From Cenococcum geophilum 1.58 (Eukaryota > Ascomycota > Dothideomycetes > Gloniales > Gloniaceae), in NCBI GenBank assembly GCA_001692895.1, contig KV748254.1:248001-312000 (forward strand): 64,000 nt of DNA, written 5' to 3'. Positions 13,600-23,502 of the stretch are shown in pieces. The notes below the pieces were generated by a model, which was not told the DNA's origin, ran no database searches, and worked only from the letters and a program-made list of their open reading frames with translations. The translations under genes and the position numbers were made by a program. Each line of letters opens with the position of its first letter. Within the stretch, counting starts at the first letter, position 1.

Positions 13600-14017
13600 T
13601 GTTATAGACGCTTTAAGTATAATATTACGACTACTTAAAGAGGAGTTAGAAGGAGCTAGTTAGTTAATTTAGGTATAGTTTAGAATAGAGCCGGTAGAGC
13701 TATATAACGAGGAATAGTAACTAAGGTTATATAACGTTATATATAGTATATAGTATATAAAGGGAATATACGTATAATACGTATAATACATATCTTACGT
13801 ATAAAGGGGATTTCTTAGGAGTACGGTTGTATATTTAAAGGACCATAGTCCCTACCTAGATAGTTCTCTCCTTTATAGTGAATCTTAGAATACAATTAGA
13901 GTTAATCTATTAGGCAACTACTCCACTAGTTATTATTACGTTGTTAACTTCTTATTTACCTATATACCCAGCCCATTAATAAGTCTATTGTAGTTCCTGC
14001 TATAAGGCTTCGTTACA
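13600..14017 (+). repeat. 3' LTR of gypsy B
   Basis: This 418-bp copy of 6169-6588 starts TGTTATAGACG and ends TTACA, followed by the TTAGT target duplication. Differences from the 5' LTR are mostly C/T and A/G. Confidence 0.9.
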
Positions 14018-14834
14018 TTAGTCTAGTCCTATGCTTTTTATTATTAGCGTCTCGTTCCTTTTACTTACCTAAATAGTCTCTTTTAGTATTCTTAATCCGA
14101 GTAGCTTTAAAGATAAGCTTTTCTTAAGAGGTAGGAATTTCGCCCTTCTTCTATATAGCCTGTTAAATCTTAGGTTATAACTTAGTAAGTAGCTAGTAAA
14201 GTTATATAATATTATCCCATAGGTCTAAGTAGGGTATATTATCTTCTAGTTCTTCTAAGTAGTTTATAAACTAGACTACACTCTAGCCTTCTCGCTGTTT
14301 GGCGTTATAGTATTGCTAGTTATAATCTATCCTTTAATTAGTAGGGTTTTAGACCTAATTAACTAACTAAGATTTAAGTTCGCTAAATTTAAAGGGTATA
14401 GTAAGTTTCTTCTTATAGCGTGTTTATAAACTCTTGACGGTACTATATAGGAAGGTAAAAGTAATTAGTGTCTAATTATACTTATTAGAGTAACGTTTTA
14501 GATCTAGCCGAAACTTAGTTTTATATTAACGGATAAAACGATTGTAGTTCCGTAGACTATCACTATTGTACTTATTAGGTTCTTTTATACGGAATTTAGG
14601 TTTTTCTAACGTTATAGCGTAGTATAGCGTTACCCCTTTAAGTCCGCTTCGTGTCTAGGGTGTCTATACTTCCCTTAATTGTCCTTATAATTATTCTTAG
14701 TAGTCTTAATATACTTATCTTAATTATATCTCCAACTCCTTTATTTTTTATAGGGTCTTATATAGCGACCGCTTTAATAACTCCCTAGTAGTAATCGTTT
14801 TTAAGGGTTTTGCAAGGTTAAACGGACCAGCCGT
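14018..14834 (-). pseudogene. gag of gypsy element X (host of B and LINE 1)
   Basis: Read on the minus strand from about 14780 leftwards, the conceptual product resembles the retrotransposon gag family, with a YNAKQREGQSV...FINYLEELE-type segment near 14250-14300. The piece is interrupted on the left by element B (TTAGT duplication) and on the right by LINE 1 (13-bp duplication at 14835-14847). Its leader continues at 22564-22751 and then meets the LTR split by copia C. It is RIP-damaged. Superfamily placement as Ty3/gypsy is an inference from the gag type. Confidence 0.6.
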
Positions 14835-17800
14835 AGCTTCTTTATAATAATAATAATTTATTGCTTAACGTCTAATTTAAATCCCTATTAAGCCCACGCG
14901 GACTACTCCTTATATATATATAGGGAGAAAACTCTATTTAAGAAAACCCCGTAATCCATCTCTCTGCCTTTTAGGACTCGCCTATAAGGCGCCTATAAGG
15001 CGCCTACGAGTTACCTATAGTGCTCCTACTACCTTACTTTTTAACCTCCTTAGGAACCACTACTGCCGTAATAAGCCTACGGACGCGCTAGTATCGTAAA
15101 CTTTACTCTACTACTATAGAGTTATTAGGGGCGCCCGTTACTCGCCTCCCCCCCTTACCCTCTATTACTATTTCCCTTATAACCTAGAACTAGTTTAGTA
15201 CATTTTAGCTAATAAGCCACTAGGTAACCGCCTTAAGGCCTTTTTATATTAAGAGCAGTGTATTATAGTTCTCTATGCCAGCTACTAAGAGCATTACTTC
15301 TTAGTCAGTGTGTAAGGGGTATAACAGTATTACGTATTTTAGTGTCTGTCTTAGCCAGCCACATTTATATCTTGGGCTACCTACTAGGACATCCACCTAG
15401 TAGAGCTAGTCTTTTAGTCCTATTATTCCTATTCTTAAAAGTATTGCTATTATATTTTCTACCTTCGTTAGGCCTTCTTAGAGCCTTAAAGTGTTTACCC
15501 CCTATAGCATTAACTATGCTATAGCTTGGGTTCCTCTTACCTTAATTAGCCTCTGTACCTTTAACTCCTATACACCTCTCCAGCATTGGTCCAACCAGTA
15601 TTATATTGCGGTAGATAGCTCCCCAGCATTCTTTTATACTCTACTTTAGCTCCTTTCTCTCTCTTACTATTATCTTTACCTTTACTAGCCTCTTACGCGT
15701 CTCCCTTCCTCCTCTATATAGGCCTAGGCCCTAAAGCAGCACCATTCTTCTTTTACTTTCTTTACCTATTTCTCTAATATGTCTTCCCTACTTTAGGGTT
15801 ATTAGTTTATTCTCCTATAGGGCGCCCTAGGGTCCCTCTATAGTTTATTTAGGCGTGTTTTAATATACTTTATAACATTAGAGTTGTGTTTATTTTACGC
15901 CCTTTATATTACAGCGGCTTTAATATATAGTTATAGGGGGGGAATATTGGCTTCCTTCTCAAGCAGTACTGTGGCCGTTCGCTTATATCCGCCTATTATA
16001 CTCTAAAGGTAAGCTATTTAGACCTTTTAAAGTGGTTTAAGGAGCAACTTAGGGGGGCCTTTCTTAGATTCTCTAATGGCCCAAATACTGGACCTATACG
16101 TTATAGTTAGCCAGACAACTGCTATATATAGTAGGCGTAACCTCTAAAAGTATGGGCCCTATATAGAATTAACAATCCTAGATAATGTAATGTACTATAC
16201 TTAGCCCTTATAGGCTGCTTATGCCGCATATACGCTCCACTGGAGCTTACTATTTACCTATACTCCTAATACCCTTAGGCCCTAAACTAGTTAACCCCTA
16301 AAGCCTTAGATATAAATTATATACTAAAGATCTATAGATTAGTTACGTTTTCTTATAAAATAAATTAGCTAGTATTTCTCTAGTAAGAATTAGACTCTAT
16401 ATCGTCTTGCCTATTCTATATAAATATTATAAGCTTTCTCTAGTATTTTATAATTCTTTATAGCTATTAGCGCGTATATAATTAGGTTTATATTATTAAT
16501 AAAGCCTATCCCCTAGGTTGCCCCTTTCTTAAAGAAGTTAAGCAGGTTGCTTATAAAGAAAAGGAAGAGTATAGGTAAGAGGGGTAATTCTTATAGTATT
16601 TCTATTATAACTATAATAGGGGGGCTCTAGTATCCGCTAAAGACTAGTAATATTTCTTTCTAACTTATAAACCCTTAAACAAATTATATAATCTATTCTA
16701 GAAAGCCTTCTACCTTAAGGATATATAGGAGACGCTTATAGGGTACGTTATTATAGGCGCTATTAATATCTAGGCTAAGCATTAATACTATAAAGTCCCT
16801 TCGCATTACCCATATAGATTTAATGGTGGTGGCGAGTAGCGTAAGTACTAATAGTATTAAGCGGTTCTTTCTTACCCCTATTTGGCTTTATAGTAGTAGG
16901 GCGTGTTCCTTAGCTATATCTGCTATATAGTCCGCTATTACCTTTTCTAAGATCTTACTAAGGGTATTTTCTAAGGCAATAGGGCGGTAGCTTCCTAGGA
17001 TTAAGTAATCTGCTTTATCTTCTTTTTATAGAATAACTATCGTTATAAATCTTCCAAGTCGCAGGTAGTAGCCTATAGTAAAGTATACTCTAGCTATATC
17101 TGCAAGCTAGGTGCTATAAGTAGTCTACAGGTCTTTAAGGCCTTATTTAAAATCCTATCTAGTCCTAATACTATATTATTTAAAAGGCGGCTAATAGTTC
17201 TAGCTATTTCCTTTATTGTTATATCGCTATTAACCTATAGGCGAGTTACCGGTGCTTTACCCGTAATATTACTAAGGTCTACTAGAGCTAGTTAAGGGAA
17301 GAACTTTTCTATAAGGATCTTTGCCTTCTTATTATTATTATTAGTGGCCTATAATTCCCCTACTCTTTATAGGGGTAGTAGGTATAGGTCTTTTACTAAT
17401 CGCCCTACTTTTTTCTTTACCTATTTTGCTATAGCCTATAGGCCCTTATTATAGGGGAGGCTCGGGTTAAAAGTATACTTATTTATAAATCGTCTCTAGT
17501 TATTCCTTACTTCCTTTTTTAGGGTATTCTTTAACTGGTTTCTTATATCTTTATATTATCTCTTATCTTTAGGGTTATAGCTACTTAAGTATTTCCTTTT
17601 TATTTGTTATTAGCTAGCTATAAGAACCGCGTATTATACGGACCATATATATCGCGTATAGGGGCCCAGTCTTAAGACCGGGCAGTATTCTTTTAGCCTA
17701 TTTTTAATTGCTGCCTAAATCCTTTCTAGTCTTCGGTTAATTTCCTTAGGGGTAGCTAATAAGCCTTACTTATTTAGTATTAGGTGGATTTCTTCTAGGT

Positions 17801-18520
17801 CTTAGAGTTATTATTTAACTATATTAAGGAAACTGTTTGCTTTAAGCATCCTTATTATATATCTTTTACTATTTAGTTACGCCTTAATATCTAAATCTAG
17901 CTATATCTAGATAGGGATATAGTCTAAAGTAAGTACCTATTCTTCTTTAGAGTTATACCTTTTAAGTCTCTAGTATAGGCCTTTATCTATAAATATAAGG
18001 TTAATTATACTTCTAGCAGATCCTCGTTGCCATATAATTACTCTAGGGGGGGTAGCTAGCTTAAGGCCCTAGGTATCTATAGCTTTTAGTAGGCACTCTA
18101 CCTATTATTTAGCAGTAATATGGATACCCCCCTACCGTAGGTAGTAGAGGTTTATATCTCCTAATAGGATAAACTCTATGCCTTTAGTTTTAAGTAAGCT
18201 TATTACTAATATAATATTCTTTATTTATAGGACCCCTTTAACCCTAGGGTTATATATATTAATAATTTATACTGGTCCTTTATATATCTAAATTATTATA
18301 ACTATAATATCTAGATTAACTGCCTACTATAACTATAAGGATAGGCTAATAGTCTTACTAATTATAAAGCACACGCGTATAGCTGCTTTTAGTTTATATA
18401 GAAGCTAGAATCCTTACGTTAGGAAAAAATTTACTAGCATTTTTGCAGCATTTGGCAGCATTTAGCGGCCAAATGCGCATTCTACGCACTATAACGTATA
18501 GCGTATAGTATCGACTAAGG

Positions 18521-18740
18521 TGCGGCATACTGCCGTATTTAATAATGCGGTGCGGCATACTGCCGTATTTAATAATACGATGCAGCATACTGCCGTATAC
18601 TGCTGTATTTAACAACGCGGTATAGCTAACTGCCGTATTTAATAATACGGTGCAGCTAACTGCCGTATTTAACAATACGGTGCAGCTAACTGCTGTATTT
18701 AACAATATAGTGCAGTATACTACCGTATTTAATAATGCAG
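18521..18740. repeat. 30-bp tandem repeat, seven copies
   Basis: The unit has the form TGCAGCTAACTGCCGTATTT plus ten more bases. Copies are 30 bp except the third, which is 40 bp because of a 10-bp internal duplication. Confidence 0.85.
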
Positions 18741-18780
18741 TGCAGCTAATTGCGCATTTTGCACTTAATGCGCAATTAAT

Positions 18781-18915
18781 ATATAATGCCCTCCTCGTGC
18801 ATTCTGTATATAATGCCCTCCTTATATATTCTGTATATAATGCCCTCCTTATACATTTTGTATATAATGCCCTCCTCGTACATTCTGTATATAATGCCCT
18901 CCTCGCGCATTTTAT
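18781..18915. repeat. 27-bp tandem repeat, five copies
   Basis: Five consecutive 27-bp units begin ATATAATGCCCTCCT. They differ mainly at C/T positions in the CGTGCATT part. Confidence 0.9.
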
Positions 18916-19016
18916 ATATCTTGCTCTTCCTATACACTTAATAGTATTTGCTTGGTTTATATAGTTAGTGCAAAATTATATTATTTTAGATAATTTAATA
19001 TATAGCGACGGTTCTT

Positions 19017-19235
19017 TTCTACCTACCTACTTACTAACCTACTTATCTACCTACCTACCTGCCTACCTCCCTGCCTGCCTGCCTACCTGCCTACCTACCT
19101 GCCTACCTACCTACCCGCCTGCCTGCCTGCCTACCTACCTACCTACCTGTCTATCTATCTGTCTGTCTATACCTACCCATCTATACCTACCTATCTGTGC
19201 CTACCTGTCTGTGCCTACCTGTCTATATTACCTTA
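19017..19235. repeat. CTAC/CTGC tetranucleotide microsatellite
   Basis: A long run of CTAC, CTGC and CTAT tetranucleotides. The 119-codon open frame over it is low-complexity and not credible as a gene. Confidence 0.9.
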
Positions 19236-19322
19236 ATTCGATCGATCGATCGAATCGTTTATCGTGTTCGCTGGCTAGTCGTTCGAACGGTTGTTGTGTG
19301 GCTCTGGCAATGGTCGTGTGGC

Positions 19323-19612
19323 GATGACAACGGTCATCTAGCTCTGGCGACGGTTATCTGGCTCCGGCGACGGTCGTCTAGCTCTAACGACGGTTGTCTA
19401 GCTCTGACAGTCGTCCAGCTCTGGCGACGGTCATCTAGCTCCGGCGACGGTCGTTTAGCTCTAACAACGGTCGTCTAGCTCTAACGACGGTCGTCTGGCT
19501 CTAACAACGATCGTCTAGCTCTGGCGACGGTCATCTAGCTCCGGCGACGGTCGTCTAGCTCTGACGACAGTTGTCTAGCTCTAACGGTCGTCTAGCTCCG
19601 GCGATAGTCGTC
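19323..19612. repeat. 20-bp tandem repeat, about 15 copies
   Basis: The unit is CTCTGGCGACGGTCGTCTAG with variants (CTCCGG, CTCTAA) and one or two shortened copies. It is rich in CpG, which RIP leaves alone. Confidence 0.85.
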
Positions 19613-19755
19613 TGCTGGCTGTCGTTCTGGTGTCTTCCTAGGTAGAGAGGATGTAAGGAAGGGTAAAAAATGAGGTGGCTACCTAGGTATATATAGGGGG
19701 TATACTTAGCAGAGGCACGTATAGAGGCTATCGGGAATATAGCGGGGACCCGATG

Positions 19756-20262
19756 CGGAGCTTCGTGTAGAGCCTCCGTACGCAGAGCTTCGTGTAGAGC
19801 TTCCGTACGCAGAGCTTCGCGCAGAGCCTTGTGCAGAGCCTCTGTACGCAGAGCTTATGTAGAGCCTTGTGTAGAGCCTCGTGCAGAGCTTTGTATAAGA
19901 GCTTCGTGCAGAGCTTCGTGCAGAGCTTCCGTACGCAGAGCTTCGCGCAGAGAGCCTTGTGCAGAGCCTCTGTACGCAGAGCTTTATGTAGAGCCTTGTG
20001 TAGAGCCTCGTGCAGAGCTTTGTATAAGAGCTTCGTGCAGAGCTTCGTGCAGAGCTTCGTGCAGAGCTTCGTGCAGAGCTTTGTGTAGAGCTTCGTGCAA
20101 AGCTTTGTGTAGAGCTTCGTGCAAAGCTTTGTGTAGAGCTTCGTGCAGAGCTTCGTGCAGAACTTCGTGTAGAGCTTTATGTAGAACTTTGTGTAGAGCT
20201 TCGTATAGAGCTTCGCGTAAAGCTTCGTGCGGAACTTTATGCAGAACTTTAAACTTTATATA
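19756..20262. repeat. 12-bp tandem repeat AGAGCTTCGTGC, about 40 copies
   Basis: A 12-bp unit with CTTCGTGC/CCTTGTGT variants. Because 12 is divisible by three, overlapping long frames open here; both frames (19829-20263 and 19831-20088) are monotonous and rejected as genes. A higher-order repeat of about 145 bp (compare 19813-19940 with 19946-20070) is superimposed. Confidence 0.85.
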
Positions 20263-20268
20263 GAACTT

Positions 20269-20555
20269 TAGGAAAAAATTACTAGCATCTAATTTTACTT
20301 TTTTGCCATTTTAGCATTTTCTAGCATTTAGCAGCTAAATGCTAGTACTTAATAATAAATGCAGCTAAATGCTAATACTTAATTATAAATACAGCTAAAT
20401 GCTAATACTTAATTATAAATGCGGCATTTGGCGCTAAATGCTAGTACTTAATAATAAATGCCGCATTTAGCTGCTAAATGCTAGAAAATGCTAGAAATGC
20501 TAGAAAATACTAAAATGACAGAAAAGTAAAATTAGATGCTGGTAAATTTTTTCCT
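20269..20555. repeat. 285-bp fold-back (inverted repeat) at right end of the TA element
   Basis: The left arm (about 20269-20345) and right arm (about 20480-20555) are near-complementary over some 75 bp, both starting from the AGGAAAAAATT terminus of the element. Between them are AAATGCTAGTACTTAAT-like repeats that are also partly inverted. It looks like a small MITE joined to the array element, or the element's original core. Confidence 0.75.
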
Positions 20556-22563
20556 AACGTAGGGGCAGTATATTAATTATATGTAGGTATTATAGTACGG
20601 CTCTTATATAGTAAGGATATAGTGTTTCTCTAGGTCTAGACTATCTAGTAAGGGCCTTACTAGATGGTGGTTTGTGTTGCTATAGTTATACTATATAATA
20701 GATAGGTAGTAAACCCCCAGCAAGGGTCCTTCGCCTCTTTATTATTCCTTACTTCTTCTATTTCCACTTTTTTTAGGATATTTAGAACTTCTATCTCTTA
20801 TATCTATACCCTAGTTACTACTTATTTTATATAGAGCTTTCTATTCCCGTATCTTATATTCCTACTAGCGCTTTTATATCTAAATCTATTATTATCTCCA
20901 GTTCTTCCCCTATTCTTACTAGTTAGCTATATACCTTTTAAGAGTTAGCTATAAATATTATATTTACCGCGTTAAGTCTAATTCTTAATTATCCCGGTCT
21001 TAAGCTTACTATAGCTGTCTATAAGGGTTTTCCTACAGGGCGTCCTCTTCCTTATATCCCCTGTAACCCTTATATCCCTATACAGTCTAGTAATATCGCG
21101 CAGTGTCGCTTTTAGCCCGTTAAGGCTTGGGATAGCTAGCCTAGCCCCCTAGTATTAAAGGTAGGAAATAATAAAAAGGCACCTGCGCTCCCCTAGCTTA
21201 TTACCTATTATTTCCATTTATATAACCTTATATATAGTTATTCCCGTAGCTATTAGGCCCTTACCTTTCGTCTCCTATATTTAATGCAGTTTTCTTTCTC
21301 CTACGCCTTATATATGCTTTAGTGGCAGTTTACGCATTTTATTTAGTTTTAATTTAAGCAGCATCTTATATCGTGGGGGCCTATATAGTAGCCGCAGCAC
21401 ACCTATACTACGTATGTGGATTAGGTATATCCCCATTATACGTAGCAATAGTATTATTTTAAGCATAGTCTATAGTTATAGAGCCTTATATTATATATAA
21501 GGCCGTTTATAATTATTCCTTTTTAGATAAGGAGTTTTTGTATTCCTAGTATATATATACTAATAATAAGGAAGCTATATATTTGTCTAGCGTCTCCCTA
21601 GCAAGTCTCTAGCGACCCTTATATCCTCTTATTATTCTTATTATTTACTTAGTTTGCATTTTCCTATTAAAGCTATTAGATTTAGGTGATCTTAAGTCCT
21701 AGTATAAGGCGTTCTATTTGTCTTACTATCTTTTATATAATTACTATATTATCTACCTAGCGTCCCTTTTCTACCCTAAGGCTTATAGGCACTGCTAGGA
21801 CTTTAACTGGGTAATCCTTACGGAGTACTTTTATGCCAATACGTTCTCCTAGCCTATCCCCTACCCTTACGGCTCGTTCCTTTACCTATTAGTCCTTTAG
21901 GGTAACTCTAATATCTCTACTCCTAAGGTATTAGACTATAATAGCGTTATAAACCTCTTTGCGGATCTTTATAAGGACTTCTGTTTCTAATTATCCCCTA
22001 AGCCCCTCTACTTTTTCTATATTTAGTTATATTATAATTATATACCCAGTTATTATCTTAAGGGGAGTAAGTTCCCTATACTGTAAAAGCGTAGCTACAG
22101 CGGCCTAGGTACGGTTCGCCGGTAAAGGGGTTTTTATTTATTTTTAATTTTACTTAGCCGTTAGAGGATTTAATTAAGGGTTTGCTAAAGGGGTGCCTAA
22201 GATTTACTAGACTAGCAGAGCTATTCTACTAGCTATATTAGATCGTTATAGCTAACGGTTACTCCTCTGTAATTCTAGGTACTAAACACGTTTAGTAGGC
22301 TTTATATTTTATTAGATACCTTCTTAATAAAGGTATTTCCACTTTATAGTGTAGTATTCGCCCATCTTTATTATAGAGGGCCATTACTAGGCGTGGTTCT
22401 GGCGGTCGCGCGCAAGTATAAACCACCGTCGTATAATATATGCCTCCCCTATAATATATGCATTTTAGGGGGATTCTCTAGGTATTTTTCAGGGTTCTTT
22501 TAGTTAGTTTTAGTCTTTTTAGGCCAGGTATAGCAAGAGCTCCGGTGCCAAGCTTCTTTATAA

Positions 22564-22751
22564 GAAGAGGGAATACGCTTCTCTAGGAAGACTCTTTAAG
22601 CCTCTTGTAGTAAGGGCGTCGTTTTAGGGGGTAAGGAGGTATAGCCCGTTATTATTAATTAATAGCCGTACGTTCCTTCCGTAAAGGATTAAGAGCGATT
22701 AGAATTATAAGAGGCTAGTTTAACCGGAACCTATAATTATCTAATTAATAG
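22564..22751 (-). other. 5' leader of gypsy element X
   Basis: This stretch lies between LINE 1 and the LTR of X. Its right end (CTAATTAATA next to the LTR) is repeated beside the second LTR of the same family at about 40967-40977. That marks it as the interior sequence directly following the LTR, where the primer-binding site would be. Confidence 0.5.
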
Positions 22752-22828
22752 TATAAAATAAGAGTTATAGGTAAGTAGAAGACAAGCTAAGGTAGAATAA
22801 TCTTTATAAATAAAGCATAAATGCTTTC
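22752..22828 (-). repeat. LTR of gypsy X, part 1 (split by copia C)
   Basis: Together with 29081-29286 this forms one LTR of about 283 bp, homologous to the uninterrupted LTR at 40978-41241. Copia C is inserted after ...AAATGCTTTC. Confidence 0.75.
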
Positions 22829-23087
22829 TGTATAATTACAGCACCTGCTATACTAACCGCGTGCTTACGCGGTTCAATACACCAAGTACGCGTTTACGCG
22901 TTCGGTTCGCTTACGCGTCTAGTGCACTCCTAAAACACTAGCTTAGGGGGGAGGTGCGTTAGTATATAGACCACGTAGCCCACCTTAATAGAATTAACAG
23001 TCACCACCGTCTAAATGAGCATACGATACTATACGTATTTCGTGCCCCTAGACACGACTCACTTATACTATTAAATTGGTACTAACA
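22829..23087 (+). repeat. 5' LTR of copia C
   Basis: 259 bp, from TGTATAATTACAG to GGTACTAACA. It differs from the 3' LTR at roughly eight positions, all transitions, so the divergence is RIP rather than age. Confidence 0.93.
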
Positions 23088-23502
23088 CTAATTAGTGAGC
23101 GCGCACAGATTAGGAGATACGCACTTGCTTAGAAGACGTCTAACGCTCCACCTTATAAGCCCCTATTTCAGTTAAAGAGAATTAAAGTACTCTAGATTTA
23201 GAAGACGTCTAATACTCTATCTTACCTAGAATTACCTTAAATCTACCCTAGTTTTAGAAGACGTTTACGCTCCACCTTAATTAGAGATATTAACCACTGT
23301 ACTAGTAGTCAACGTGACCACATTAAGAACGCGATTACACTAAGAACATAACCACCCCAACTACCTTAATACCCCGGCCTCCTCTCTAACCCCTTATAGA
23401 GACCCCTCACCCTCCTACGAACCGTTACGGGCCCGTTAACTAATTTTACGGACCCTTACAAGACCTCTCCTACCCGCTACACACCAGAATATATTATACA
23501 GT

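Larger units (their letters stand above)
6169..14017 (+). mobile_element. Complete Ty3/gypsy chromovirus B with 5-bp TSD, RIP-degraded
   Basis: LTRs at 6169-6588 and 13600-14017 flank a plus-strand gag-pol. The five bases before the element (6164-6168) and after it (14018-14022) are both TTAGT, an exact target duplication. Gag, a CCHC-like knuckle, protease, RT, RNase H, integrase and a C-terminal chromodomain follow in Ty3/gypsy order. A polypurine tract abuts the 3' LTR. Stop codons at former Gln/Trp positions and C-to-Y changes in the zinc knuckle show that RIP has destroyed it. It sits inside the gag of another gypsy element (X). Confidence 0.93.
18417..20559. mobile_element. 2.14-kb TA-flanked inverted-repeat element made of tandem arrays
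   Basis: The ends are inverted repeats (CGTTAGGAAAAAATTTAC... on both sides, about 24 bp with one mismatch). Both sides are flanked by TA (18415-18416, 20560-20561). LINE 2 has the uninterrupted site (CCCCTAAGGATT near 45630) with a single TA, so this is a clean insertion with TA duplication, as made by Tc1/mariner-type transposases. No transposase is encoded. The interior is six blocks of unrelated tandem repeats plus a 285-bp fold-back at the right end. Open frames here (for example 18650-18964, 18968-19327, 19829-20263) are artefacts of repeat units whose length is a multiple of three or of low complexity. Confidence 0.85.
14848..20640 (-). pseudogene. LINE 1 ORF2 remnant (endonuclease and reverse transcriptase)
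   Basis: Endonuclease relic: LLGDINLYY at about 18130-18165 (expected GDxNxHH). RT relic: the catalytic motif, expected FVDDT, reads IGFINNIN at about 16487-16510, so both catalytic Asp are Asn. The endonuclease N-terminus is split by the TA-flanked element at 18417-20559. Open frames seen here, such as 15258-15524, are antisense fragments, not genes. Confidence 0.75.
14848..22550 (-). mobile_element. Tad1-like LINE 1, full length, RIP-degraded, 13-bp TSD
   Basis: This is a minus-strand non-LTR retrotransposon. Its 3' end is an (ATT)n tail at about 14848-14860. The exact target duplication AGCTTCTTTATAA is at 14835-14847 and 22551-22563. It aligns in reverse along its whole length with LINE 2 (43623-49193). 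Without the 2.1-kb insertion at 18417-20559 its length is about 5.56 kb, nearly that of LINE 2. It encodes ORF1 (CCHC-type), then ORF2 with an APE-type endonuclease and RT. RIP stops are everywhere. It is inserted in the leader of gypsy element X. Confidence 0.9.

Noticed and set aside
15258-15524. 88-codon ORF with hydrophobic product (and its counterpart 48499-48705)
   Set aside because: Antisense shadows of LINE ORF2 in both LINE copies; the pair appears because the LINEs are homologous.
18394-20263. Six open frames of 85-144 codons and a repeat structure suggestive of a CRISPR array
   Set aside because: The repeats are direct tandem units without unique spacers, in a eukaryotic genome, and the frames encode only low-complexity repeats.
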